From an uncultured Flammeovirgaceae bacterium (GTDB lineage Bacteria > Bacteroidota > Bacteroidia > Cytophagales > Cyclobacteriaceae): a stretch of 9,503 nt of DNA. How positions within the stretch are numbered: the first letter of the stretch is position 1; each line of letters begins with the position of its first letter. The notes below the pieces were generated by a model that saw only the letters and a list, made by a program, of their open reading frames with translations, was not told where the DNA came from and ran no database searches. Shown here piece after piece: positions 1 through 6,786 of the stretch. The stretch covers positions 1 to 9,503 of the forward strand of contig CAMPJM010000124.1 in NCBI GenBank assembly GCA_946886805.1, read 5' to 3'. A program made the translations under genes and the position numbers.

Positions 1-57
1 CTTGCTAGGATGGCAATCAATTATTACTATTTGTTTGCTGAAATTATTTTAAAATTT

Positions 58-149
58 AAAAAAAAATAGGCATATGCTATCAACTTTTCTACATATTATC
101 TATGTTTTAAAAACAGAAGTATATTCTCTTTGAAAAAGAGATAGCATAT
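58..149 (-). terminator. Long-arm inverted repeat plus T-run after the histone-like gene
   Basis: Perfect 10-base arms ATATGCTATC (72-81) and GATAGCATAT (140-149) enclose 58 bases. Read on the minus strand, the second arm is followed five bases later by nine T (66-58). The right arm overlaps an alternative small hairpin CTCTT-TGAAA-AAGAG (126-140). The position about 20 bases past the stop at 169 fits an intrinsic terminator, but the large loop is atypical, so it could instead be a structured 3' UTR or a small RNA. Confidence 0.42.
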
Positions 150-168
150 TCCTTAATAGCTTGATAAA

Positions 169-345
169 TTAGCCTTTATTTTTAGTTTCCTGAACTTCAA
201 GCCTAGTTTCCTGAGCTAAGTTTTTCAATTCTTGCATTCCTTTTCTCACTCTGGTTCCGGCGGCTAAGTTCTTCTTATCATAGAACTTTTCAAAGTCACT
301 TTCCAAAGACATTACCAGGTCCTTAATCTCGTTGTATTTTTTCAT
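169..345 (-). CDS. Histone H1-like protein Hc1, short Bacteroidota form (58 aa)
   Basis: A 58-codon gene starts at the ATG complementing 343-345 and ends with TAA at 169-171. It begins MKKYNEIKDLVMSLESDFEK, continues through FYDKKNLAAGTRVRKGMQEL and ends VQETKNKG. The central N-x-AAGTRVRKGMQ-L-K stretch followed by a charged helix is the signature I associate with the small Hc1 (histone H1-like) family of Bacteroidota. Chlamydial Hc1 condenses nucleoid DNA; these short versions correspond to its N-terminal helical part and lack the long lysine/alanine-rich tail, so nucleoid association is inferred from family. The whole protein should be two amphipathic helices rich in Lys and Glu, with no signal peptide or membrane segment. 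It is monocistronic and divergent from the LysR gene, with no clear Shine-Dalgarno before the start (AACTCAAAA precedes ATG), which is normal for the phylum. Family assignment is fairly sure; the cellular role is not. Confidence 0.82.
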   Translation of the reverse strand: MKKYNEIKDLVMSLESDFEKFYDKKNLAAGTRVRKGMQELKNLAQETRLEVQETKNKG

Positions 346-818
346 TTTTGAGTTTTGTTAATATGATTTTTTATAATTTCAATCGGCAATATAATTCAAA
401 ATGTGCAAGAATCAATAAATAAGCGTGTTTTAGGATACCTTACAATGCAAACCGAACCTATGTTACCTGGTATTTTCGGATTGTTCAACATATTTTTAGA
501 CCAATATGATAAGGCGTAGATCTTTTTCCCTACTCCGCCTTTCTCCCTTTAAAATCTCCAAATAGTGGCTAAAACAGGAAATAGAGCCTATTTAACTAAA
601 AAAGAGCAAGTCTTCAATTAAACTAAGGAAATGGATTTTCATCTAAATGATTTCCACGCTAGGTCAAGATAAAAATATTTAAAAAAACCTCATTAAATTT
701 TGAGTCAAATACGAAAAAAGCCAAAATAACACAACCGAAGCTAATCCATTCTCACTGAAATCAATGTAGAGCTTGAAAAAATTTGCTGTCCATTTTAAAA
801 TTATCCTTATTATTGTAC
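346..818. other. Gene-poor divergent spacer between histone-like gene and LysR gene
   Basis: This AT-rich stretch of about 470 bases separates two divergently transcribed genes and must hold both promoters, but I find no exact TAnnTTTG element for either. Small symmetric elements are present: a bulged hairpin at 511-541, GGAAAT/ATTTCC at 627-632 and 650-655, and an 11-bp palindrome TTTGA-G-TCAAA at 699-709, about 110 bases upstream of the LysR start. The last could be an operator, but its symmetry does not match a T-N11-A LysR box. The longest small frame (445-519, 24 codons) has no support as a gene. Confidence 0.5.
511..541 (+). repeat. Bulged GC-rich hairpin in the divergent spacer
   Basis: AAGGCGTAG (511-519) can pair with CTACTCCGCCTT (530-541) through nine base pairs, with a three-base bulge on the right side and a ten-base loop. 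It is the most GC-rich piece of an otherwise AT-rich spacer. It lacks a proper T-run on either strand, so a terminator role is uncertain; it could be a remnant of a former gene end. Confidence 0.35.
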
Positions 819-1712
819 ATGTTCGATTTTCGACTAAAAGTATTTTATACCGTTGCCAAAAGACTGAATTTTACAAAGGCTGCTGAAGAACTGTTAATTT
901 CGCAGCCGGCGGTAACAAAACATATAAAAGAGCTTGAAAGCGGCTTTAACCTGGCATTATTTGACAGGAGAGGGAATAAAGTACAGCTTTCTCCTGCTGG
1001 AGAGGTGCTTTTAAAGCACACGGAAGTGATCATGGGAATTTATCGACAAATGGAATTTGATTTAAACCAACTAAATCAGGAATTCAAAGGGGTTTTACAC
1101 GTAGGATCCAGCACCTCAATAACGCAGTACATTTTGCCCCCTCTCTTGGCGAAATTCCATAGCATGCATCAGGATGTAAAGGTTGAATTGCTCAGTGGCA
1201 ATACGGAGCAAATTGAACAAGCCCTGCTTAACAAGCAAATCGAAATGGGTGTGATAGAAGGGAAATCTAAGCGAAGAGAGATTCTTTATACGCCTTTTTT
1301 AAAAGATGAAATTGTGTTGGTTTGCAGTAGCAAAAATGCATGGGCCAGAAAAGATGAAATCCGAGCCCAAGACCTAAAAAAGATACCTTTATTATTAAGA
1401 GAACCAGGGTCGGGAACACTTGAAGTTATTGCTGATGCTTTAAAACAAAAAGGGATTCGTATCTCTGACCTGCTTGTTGAAATGCAGCTGGGCAGCACTG
1501 AGGCTATCAAATCCTACCTCCAACACTCCGAATGCATGTCATTTTTATCCCTTCATGCCATTCTTAAGGAACTGGAAAACGGCACACTTAAAATTATAGA
1601 AATAAAAAAACTTCCCATTCATCGTAATTTTTATTTTATCACCTCTCAGGGTCCTGAAGGTGGATTATCAACACTTCTTAGACGCTTTTTAGTCCAGCAT
1701 CATAATGTTTAA
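819..1712 (+). CDS. LysR-type transcriptional regulator, CysL/CysB-like (297 aa)
   Basis: A LysR-family activator of normal family length. I take the ATG at 819 (MFDFRLKVFYTVAKRLNF) because LysR proteins begin a few residues before the first helix; the open frame extends to a TTG at 783, but the added twelve residues are hydrophobic and unlike the family. The winged helix-turn-helix covers about residues 4-62, with the recognition segment TKAAEELLISQPAVTKHIKE (19-38) and the linker helix to about 88. The periplasmic-binding-protein-like effector domain follows (about 90-290), beginning with GSSTSITQYILPP (96-108), where CysB-type proteins place oxyanion-binding Ser/Thr residues. The neighbouring cysJI pair makes it an analogue of Bacillus CysL, which activates cysJI; that role is inferred from context and resemblance. 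It is co-directional with the peroxiredoxin gene but 267 bases away, and a T-N11-A box lies in that gap, so it probably acts on the downstream promoter. Confidence 0.9.
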   Translation: MFDFRLKVFYTVAKRLNFTKAAEELLISQPAVTKHIKELESGFNLALFDRRGNKVQLSPAGEVLLKHTEVIMGIYRQMEFDLNQLNQEFKGVLHVGSSTSITQYILPPLLAKFHSMHQDVKVELLSGNTEQIEQALLNKQIEMGVIEGKSKRREILYTPFLKDEIVLVCSSKNAWARKDEIRAQDLKKIPLLLREPGSGTLEVIADALKQKGIRISDLLVEMQLGSTEAIKSYLQHSECMSFLSLHAILKELENGTLKIIEIKKLPIHRNFYFITSQGPEGGLSTLLRRFLVQHHNV

Positions 1713-1819
1713 CAATTGAAGGCTTGATGAATTATTGCCATTCCACCATCAATGATTTTATAAGACTCTCATAAAGAAGGTTTAGCGAGCGAGATTTTAG
1801 CTCCTGATTCCACGGCCCC

Positions 1820-1834
1820 ATAACCTAAGGTTAT
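1820..1834. promoter_or_regulatory. Perfect T-N11-A LysR-type operator upstream of the peroxiredoxin/cysJI promoter
   Basis: ATAACCTAAGGTTAT is a 15-base palindrome (six paired bases each side of TAA) containing TAACCTAAGGTTA, an exact T-N11-A box as bound by LysR-type regulators. Its centre (1827) lies about 63 bases before the start point expected from the -7 element at 1878-1885, the usual place of the LysR recognition site. A weaker inverted pair, AATC (1839-1842) and GATT (1852-1855), lies between it and the promoter, overlaps the -33 TTG, and could be the activation half-site. Confidence 0.62.
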
Positions 1835-1853
1835 TCTAAATCAATTTTTACGA

Positions 1854-1885
1854 TTGGGATGGTGAACTTTTATACCCTAATTTTG
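1854..1885 (+). promoter_or_regulatory. Bacteroidota-type promoter for peroxiredoxin-cysJ(-cysI)
   Basis: TTG at 1854-1856 and TAATTTTG at 1878-1885 are separated by 21 bases. Both match the Bacteroidota sigma factor consensus (TTG about -33, TAnnTTTG about -7). Transcription would start near 1890, giving a leader of about 90 bases before the ATG at 1980. The LysR box at 1820-1834 is correctly placed for activation of this promoter. Confidence 0.65.
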
Positions 1886-1912
1886 AATTATGAAATTATA
1901 AATCTACTCCGA

Positions 1913-1929
1913 ACCTTGATAATCAAGGT
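1913..1929. promoter_or_regulatory. 17-bp perfect palindrome in the peroxiredoxin leader
   Basis: ACCTTGAT (1913-1920) and ATCAAGGT (1922-1929) are exact inverse complements around a single A. With transcription starting near 1890, it would lie at about +24 to +40. It could be a repressor operator acting as a road-block, or an RNA hairpin if partly opened (a one-base loop cannot form fully). The inner TTGAT/ATCAA halves resemble FNR half-sites, but the spacing is one base rather than four, so it is not an FNR box. The cognate regulator is unknown. Confidence 0.5.
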
Positions 1930-1979
1930 CTGGAATAGAATAGAATTAAAACAAATTTTCACCATAAACAATTAAAGCA

Positions 1980-2615
1980 ATGAGTTTAAGAATCGGAGAT
2001 GATGCACCAAATTTTACAGCACAGACAACAGAGGGTGAGATAGACTTTCACCAATGGTTAGGAGATGGCTGGGGGATACTTTATTCACACCCTGCAGATT
2101 ACACACCCGTATGTACTACAGAATTAGGTCGTACAGCACAATTAAAAGGCGAATTTGCTAAAAGAGATACCAAAGTAGCAGCCGTAAGTATTGACGGATT
2201 AGTTTCTCATCAGGGATGGGTAAAGGATATTAATGAAACCCAAAATTGCACAGTTGAATTTCCTATCGTTGCTGATGAAGATAGAAAAGTGGCAACACTT
2301 TACAATATGATCCACCCAAATGCGTCTACAAGTGCGACTGTAAGATCAGTTTACTTTATTGGACCTGATAAAAAAATAAAAGCGGTAATAACTTATCCTG
2401 CTTCTACAGGAAGAAATTTCTTTGAGATTTTAAGAGTAATTGATTCTTTACAGCTTACTGCAAATTATAGTGTTGCTACTCCAGCTGATTGGGAAGAAGG
2501 TCAGGAGGTAGTGGTTTCTCCAGCTATAAAAACTGAAGATATCCCTGCTAAATTTCCAAAAGGACATAGAGAAGTAAAACCATATTTACGATTTACACCT
2601 CAACCAAACAAATAA
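1980..2615 (+). CDS. 1-Cys peroxiredoxin (Prdx6-type), 211 aa
   Basis: A cytosolic thiol peroxidase reducing hydrogen peroxide and organic or peroxynitrite-type peroxides. The AhpC/TSA fold covers about residues 3-150, with the active-site segment HPADYTPVCTTELG; Cys45 is the peroxidatic cysteine and Thr42 the conserved partner. Arg122 in SATVRSVYFIG fits the catalytic arginine. The long C-terminal extension (YPASTGRNFFEILRVIDSLQ onward, ADWEEGQEVVVSPA, ending near YLRFTPQPNK) is typical of the 1-Cys/Prdx6 subfamily dimer arm. There is no CxxC resolving motif; Cys90 is the only other cysteine and sits where a few Prdx6 proteins also have one. It starts at ATG 1980, within a leader carrying a promoter, a LysR box and a palindrome, and its stop lies 7 bases before cysJ, so the two are almost certainly co-transcribed. 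A protective role during sulfite reduction is inference. Confidence 0.93.
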   Translation: MSLRIGDDAPNFTAQTTEGEIDFHQWLGDGWGILYSHPADYTPVCTTELGRTAQLKGEFAKRDTKVAAVSIDGLVSHQGWVKDINETQNCTVEFPIVADEDRKVATLYNMIHPNASTSATVRSVYFIGPDKKIKAVITYPASTGRNFFEILRVIDSLQLTANYSVATPADWEEGQEVVVSPAIKTEDIPAKFPKGHREVKPYLRFTPQPNK

Positions 2616-2622
2616 TAATTTT

Positions 2623-4437
2623 ATGGAATTCAAGAAAGGGCTGGAAAGAGGGCCATTTTCTGACAAACAAGCTGTTCAACTTTCTGAAGCTTTATCCGGA
2701 TTAGATTCCGGGCAGCTTCAATGGTTGTCTGGCTATTTTGCAGGCCTGTCTCAATCATCAAATGCTGTAGCAACACCAAGTGCAATAGAAACTGTTGCTA
2801 TTGCTGGATCTGGTGCAAAAAAATTGCATATTTTGTATGGTAGCCATACAGGAAATTGTGAATCATTGGCTGAAAATTTGGCTTCCGAGGCAAAAGCCAA
2901 GGGAATTGAAGTTGAGTTGGGAGATATGGCTTCCTTTAAAACCAGGGATTTAAAGAAGATTAGCAATCTTGCTGTTTTGGTAAGTACCCACGGCATAGGG
3001 GAACCTCCTGTGCAGGCTGAGGATCTTTATAATTTCTTGCATGGCAAAAAAGCTCCAGACCTTTCTCATATTAAATTTTCGGTACTGGCATTAGGCGACA
3101 GCAGTTATGTTGACTTTTGCCAAACAGGAAAAGATTTTGATGCCATCCTCGAAAAATTGGGGGCTCAAAGAATCTCTCCAAGAATAGATTGCGACGTTGA
3201 TTATGAAGAGGAAGCCGAGGCGTGGAAAAATGCGGTTCTTCAGGAAGTTGGTCAAAGTCAAAGTGTGAATGGTGCAACTGCCATTCAAGTTAAAAGCAAT
3301 GGTGCCGTTGAAATCGGCCAACCGAAGTATTCCAGAAAAAATCCTTTTGAAGCCACTATCCTGGAAAAGATAAACCTGAATGGAAAAGGATCTTCAAAAG
3401 AAACTATCCACTTGGAGCTAAGCCTTGAGGGCTCTGGACTGGAGTATGAACCTGGCGATGCTTTGGGCGTATATGGCGCCAACCCTCCTTCTCTAATAGA
3501 AGGGGTTCTGAGAGTTACCAACCTTCAAGCTGATGAAGAAGTGGAAAGTCACAGTGGCAAGAAAACGTTAAAAGAGGCACTTACTTATGATTACGAGCTC
3601 ACGCCCCTATCAAGTGTTACTTTAGGAAAATATGCAGATGTTTCAGGAAGCACAAGGTTAAAAGGCATCCTTTCTGACAATGAAAAAGTGCTGGAGTATC
3701 TGCCAGGAAGGGATATTCTTGATCTATTAAAAGAAATTCCTTATAAATTAAAGGCAAATGATTTGCTTTCATTATTAAGGAAAAATACCCCCAGAATGTA
3801 TTCAATAGCCTCTTCTCAAGATGCTGTAGAAGATGAGGTTCACTTACTCGTATCTGTGGTACGTTATGAGGCTTATGGAAGATGTAGAGAAGGACTTTGC
3901 TCATCCACACTTGCCGATAGGCTTAGAGTTGATGATAAGGTAAAAGTGTTTGTTGATAAAAACAGTCGCTTTAAACTTCCAGCTGATCCGCAGGCACCAA
4001 TAATTATGGTTGGTCCGGGTACAGGAGTAGCGCCTTTTAGAGCTTTTATGCAACATCGGGAAATCTCAGAAAACAAAGGAAAATCCTGGCTTTTCTTCGG
4101 AGACAGAAATTTTACTACTGATTTTCTTTATCAAACCGAGTGGCAACAATACATTAAAGAAGGGATATTGACTAAAGCGGATGTGGCTTTTTCCAGAGAT
4201 CAGAAACAGAAAAGTTATGTGCAGCACAGAATGCTGGACAATGGAAAGGAACTTTATGACTGGTTGGAGAATGGTGCTCATTTTTATGTCTGTGGCGATG
4301 CCAAACTAATGGCGAAAGATGTGGACAATACCTTAAAAGAAATCATCCAACAACATGGCGGCGTAACGCCCGAAAAAGCGCAGGAATATTTAAAATATCT
4401 TCAGATTAGCAACCGCTATCAGACTGATATCTATTAA
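2623..4437 (+). CDS. cysJ: NADPH-dependent sulfite reductase, flavoprotein alpha subunit (604 aa)
   Basis: Passes electrons from NADPH through FAD and FMN to the CysI hemoprotein for six-electron reduction of sulfite to sulfide in the cytoplasm. Domain order matches CysJ: an N-terminal segment with LQWLSGYFAGLS; a flavodoxin domain (about 68-205) with FMN loops YGSHTGNCE (72-80), STHGIGEPP (121-129) and LALGDSSY (155-162); a connecting and FAD-binding domain with RMYSIASS (391-398) and GLCSSTLAD (424-432); an NADPH domain with MVGPGTGVAPFRAF (462-475), FGDRN (492-496), SRDQKQKSYVQ (524-534) and YVCGDA (555-560); and the C-terminal NRYQTDIY tail. Length is close to the roughly 600 residues of enterobacterial CysJ, and the frame is intact. 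The start at 2623 leaves 7 bases after the peroxiredoxin stop, suggesting translational coupling. A nitric oxide synthase or P450 reductase-like role is unlikely given cysI next door. Confidence 0.95.
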   Translation: MEFKKGLERGPFSDKQAVQLSEALSGLDSGQLQWLSGYFAGLSQSSNAVATPSAIETVAIAGSGAKKLHILYGSHTGNCESLAENLASEAKAKGIEVELGDMASFKTRDLKKISNLAVLVSTHGIGEPPVQAEDLYNFLHGKKAPDLSHIKFSVLALGDSSYVDFCQTGKDFDAILEKLGAQRISPRIDCDVDYEEEAEAWKNAVLQEVGQSQSVNGATAIQVKSNGAVEIGQPKYSRKNPFEATILEKINLNGKGSSKETIHLELSLEGSGLEYEPGDALGVYGANPPSLIEGVLRVTNLQADEEVESHSGKKTLKEALTYDYELTPLSSVTLGKYADVSGSTRLKGILSDNEKVLEYLPGRDILDLLKEIPYKLKANDLLSLLRKNTPRMYSIASSQDAVEDEVHLLVSVVRYEAYGRCREGLCSSTLADRLRVDDKVKVFVDKNSRFKLPADPQAPIIMVGPGTGVAPFRAFMQHREISENKGKSWLFFGDRNFTTDFLYQTEWQQYIKEGILTKADVAFSRDQKQKSYVQHRMLDNGKELYDWLENGAHFYVCGDAKLMAKDVDNTLKEIIQQHGGVTPEKAQEYLKYLQISNRYQTDIY

Positions 4438-4556
4438 TCATCAATTCTGATGAAGTGAACCTTTAATCTGAGCCATCAAAAGAATATTACTTATTAATTA
4501 ATAGCAGAATATTATTACCCATTCTGCAAATAAAAGTAAGAAGTCAAATTGATGGC
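4438..4556 (+). repeat. Nested inverted repeats in the cysJ-cysI spacer
   Basis: The 184-base spacer holds three symmetric elements. Directly after the cysJ stop, TCATCA-ATTC-TGATGA (4438-4453) forms a six-pair hairpin. Then GCCATCAA (4472-4479) pairs with TTGATGGC (4549-4556), and inside that pair GCAGAAT (4504-4510) pairs with ATTCTGC (4521-4527) around a ten-base loop. None has a T-run, and I find no TAnnTTTG promoter in the spacer, so cysI is probably read from the upstream promoter through this structured RNA. It may tune the CysJ:CysI ratio or mRNA stability (inference). Confidence 0.5.
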
Positions 4557-4621
4557 CCAGTATTTAAAGCGTTCTGGCAAGATTTCACGTGTTGCTATTA
4601 ATTAAGGATTAAAGAAAAATT

Positions 4622-6322
4622 ATGGAAGAGCAGGTAGAACAACAGAGATTATCTGATGATGAATATATTAAGGAAAAAAGTAATTTCCTTCGCGGAACTA
4701 TTAAAGAGAGCTTAAAAAACCCTCTTACTGGTGCTTTGCATCCTGATGATGTAAAGCTGATCAAATACCATGGCTCCTACCAGCAGTATGACCGGGACCT
4801 GGAAAGTGAGCGAAAGAAACAAAAACTCGAACCCTTATATCAATTTATGATAAGGGTAAGGGCGCCAGGGGGAATAACTAGACCCGACCAATGGTTGATT
4901 TTAGATGAGCTCTCCGATAAGTATGGCAACGGAACCATGAAATTGACTACAAGACAGTCCTTTCAGTTCCATGGTATATTGAAAAGAGGCCTAAAACCCA
5001 CTATAAAAGCCGTGAACGACGCTTTAATGAGCACAATAGCTACTTGTGGCGATGTGAATAGGAATGTAATGTGTAATCCTAATCCTTACCAATCACAGAT
5101 CCACGAAGAAGTTTATGATCTTGCCGCTGAAATAAGCGAATATTTCAAACCTAAAACTTCTGCTTATTACGAGATATGGCTGGACAAAGAAAAGGTTGGC
5201 GGAACTCCTGATGTAGAACCTTTATATCATGCAACCTATTTGCCAAGAAAATTTAAGATCGCAATATCAATTCCTCCCAGAAATGATATTGATGTTTTTG
5301 CGAATGACCTTGGCCTTATTGCTATTGAAGAGGATAATAAGTTAGTAGGGTTTAATGTGTGTGTAGGCGGAGGACTTGGAAGTACATTTGGACAGCAAGG
5401 GACATACGCCAGACTGGGAGATGTGATCGGCTTTGTGCCAAAAGAAAAAGTATTTGAGGTAGCCGAAACTGTTATTGCGATACAAAGAGACTATGGGAAC
5501 AGGGTTGACAGGCACAATTCAAGACTAAAATATACAATTGATAAAAGAGGGTTAGAGTGGTTTGTCGATGAACTTAATTCGAGATTAGGTTGGAATATAT
5601 ATAGCCCGAAACCATTCCATTTTGATACCAACGGCGATCAATATGGGTGGCTCAAAGGAACGAATGGAAAGTGGTTTTATACACTTTTCGTGGAGCATGG
5701 CCGGGTAAAAGACGAAAAAGGGTATCAGCTGAAGCAGGCATTAAGAGAAGTGGCCATTATTCTGAACGGCGATTTCCGTCTTACGGGCAATCAAAACCTT
5801 ATTATCGGAAATGTGGAGGAAGCTGATAAGTTCGGCATTGAAGCCATATTATTAAAATATGGTGTGCTCAACAATCCCAAGTTAACGGGCCTTCGATTGA
5901 ACTCCATGGCTTGTGTGGCATTAAATACTTGCGGGCTTGCCTTTGCCGAGTCGGAGAGGTATTTACCTTCTTTAGTTGATAAGTTGGATGTGATCATGCG
6001 GAACAATGGCCTGGAGTCAGATGAGATTAATATTAGAATGACCGGTTGCCCCAACGGATGTGCGCGATCTTCTCTTGGCGAAATAGGATTTGTAGGGAGA
6101 GCAGTAGGTCGTTACAATCTCTATCTTGGAGCTAGTCACAATGGGGACAGGTTGAATTCTCTATACAAAGAAATGCTTTCTGAAGAGGCAATTATCGAAG
6201 CTTTGGAACCTATTCTTGCGTCGTACGCAAAGGAAAGACTTGAAAGCGAGCATTTTGGAGATTTTGTTATCAGGAAAAAGATAGTGAAGCCAACGGATAG
6301 ACCTATAAAGATTTTATCGTAA
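4622..6322 (+). CDS. cysI: Sulfite reductase hemoprotein beta subunit, sirohaem/4Fe-4S (566 aa)
   Basis: The catalytic subunit reducing sulfite to sulfide, with electrons from CysJ. Two ferredoxin-like halves and two sirohaem-binding halves are recognisable. The cluster/sirohaem cysteines are intact: C431 and C437 in [20 protein letters not shown], and C476 and C480 in [19 protein letters not shown]. Residues corresponding to the anion-binding set of E. coli CysI are present by motif: R80 in RVRAPGG, R147 in [13 protein letters not shown]210 and K212 in [21 protein letters not shown] (about 107-118) is another family hallmark. Length is close to the 570 residues of E. coli CysI. The start at ATG 4622 has an AAGGATTAAAG stretch a little upstream as a possible ribosome site. 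It follows cysJ on the same strand after a structured spacer, and a strong terminator lies about 70 bases past its stop. A ferredoxin-dependent (plant-type Sir) enzyme is less likely because cysJ is adjacent. Confidence 0.96.
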   Translation: MEEQVEQQRLSDDEYIKEKSNFLRGTIKESLKNPLTGALHPDDVKLIKYHGSYQQYDRDLESERKKQKLEPLYQFMIRVRAPGGITRPDQWLILDELSDKYGNGTMKLTTRQSFQFHGILKRGLKPTIKAVNDALMSTIATCGDVNRNVMCNPNPYQSQIHEEVYDLAAEISEYFKPKTSAYYEIWLDKEKVGGTPDVEPLYHATYLPRKFKIAISIPPRNDIDVFANDLGLIAIEEDNKLVGFNVCVGGGLGSTFGQQGTYARLGDVIGFVPKEKVFEVAETVIAIQRDYGNRVDRHNSRLKYTIDKRGLEWFVDELNSRLGWNIYSPKPFHFDTNGDQYGWLKGTNGKWFYTLFVEHGRVKDEKGYQLKQALREVAIILNGDFRLTGNQNLIIGNVEEADKFGIEAILLKYGVLNNPKLTGLRLNSMACVALNTCGLAFAESERYLPSLVDKLDVIMRNNGLESDEINIRMTGCPNGCARSSLGEIGFVGRAVGRYNLYLGASHNGDRLNSLYKEMLSEEAIIEALEPILASYAKERLESEHFGDFVIRKKIVKPTDRPIKILS

Positions 6323-6334
6323 GTTGAGTCGTAT

Positions 6335-6374
6335 AAATCTAAAACAACAGGAAAAATAAAATACTGTTAGATTT
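6335..6374 (+). repeat. Bulged stem in the cysI 3' UTR
   Basis: AAATCTAA (6335-6342) with CAG (6348-6350) is mirrored by CTG (6364-6366) with TTAGATTT (6367-6374), giving an 11-pair stem with a five-base bulge and a 13-base AT-rich loop. It sits between the cysI stop and the main terminator and is probably a 3' mRNA structure. Confidence 0.4.
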
Positions 6375-6394
6375 TAAACAAGTGGTTGTAAAAT

Positions 6395-6445
6395 AAAAAA
6401 AGGGTGAAACACCAATGGAAATCCATTGATATTCACCCTTTTTTT
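6395..6445. terminator. Strong bidirectional intrinsic terminator after cysI
   Basis: A run of seven A plus GGGTGAA (6395-6408) is the exact inverse complement of TTCACCC plus seven T (6432-6445), a 14-base outer stem. An inner stem CAATGGA (6413-6419) / TCCATTG (6422-6428) closes on AA, with small internal loops between. The U-tract works on both strands, so it ends both the plus-strand cysI transcript and the minus-strand membrane-protein transcript whose stop is at 6457. Confidence 0.9.
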
Positions 6446-6456
6446 ATCTAAAGTTT

Positions 6457-6750
6457 CTATAGATATATGAAATTTGAAAGTATTATATATAAATGAACGA
6501 CAACACTGAACAGAAACAGTGGGATAGTCTTTTTCACTTTGACCCCACTTAGAAGCGCACCAAGCAAAGCAAAAGAAAACACCGCACAGATGCCAAATTC
6601 AATTGAACTTCCGCTATTCATACTAATTGCTAAAAGCGTTGCAGGCACAATAATATTCGCATGAACCAGCAACATAAATGCCATTACTCCAAGTCTGTAA
6701 AATTCTATGTTATACAATTTCCTGTCGTACCAACTCAATATATTGTCCAT
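6457..6750 (-). CDS. Small three-helix integral membrane protein, unknown function (97 aa)
   Basis: I do not recognise the family. The protein starts MDNILSWYDRKLYNIEFYR, a charged, probably cytoplasmic lead, and has three predicted membrane helices at about 19-43, 50-70 and 75-96, joined by short loops (NSGSS; VKVKK). There is no cleavable signal peptide. Histidines lie in helix 1 (H30) and helix 3 (H86), both within hydrophobic stretches. AGGA five bases before the start codon complementing 6748-6750 supports this start. It appears monocistronic: the next minus-strand gene upstream ends about 240 bases away, and a bidirectional terminator follows its stop by about 12 bases. Its promoter carries an FNR/CRP-like palindrome in the class II position, so oxygen, redox or nitrosative control is suggested. 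Coding status is supported by the clean helix pattern, terminator and promoter, not by homology. Confidence 0.72.
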   Translation of the reverse strand: MDNILSWYDRKLYNIEFYRLGVMAFMLLVHANIIVPATLLAISMNSGSSIEFGICAVFSFALLGALLSGVKVKKTIPLFLFSVVVHLYIILSNFIYL

Positions 6751-6786
6751 AATTCCTGTGGTTTAAGTTCTTAATTTGTTATAGCA

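Noticed and set aside
1..69. Open plus-strand frame at the window edge (LARMAINYYYLFAEIILKFKKK, then TAG), possible end of an upstream gene
   Set aside because: Only 22 codons are visible, of low complexity; cannot be told apart from chance in AT-rich DNA.
445..519. 24-codon open frame in the spacer before the LysR gene
   Set aside because: Too short, no ribosome site, no recognisable product; its stop falls within a hairpin.
783..818. TTG start extending the LysR protein by twelve residues
   Set aside because: The added residues (LSILKLSLLLY) are hydrophobic and precede the normal LysR N-terminus; MFDFRLKVF at 819 fits the family.
1913..1929. FNR box in the peroxiredoxin leader
   Set aside because: TTGAT and ATCAA are separated by one base, not four.
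3071..4281. Several minus-strand open frames across cysJ
   Set aside because: Shadows of a highly conserved plus-strand gene; no motifs, promoters or ribosome sites of their own.
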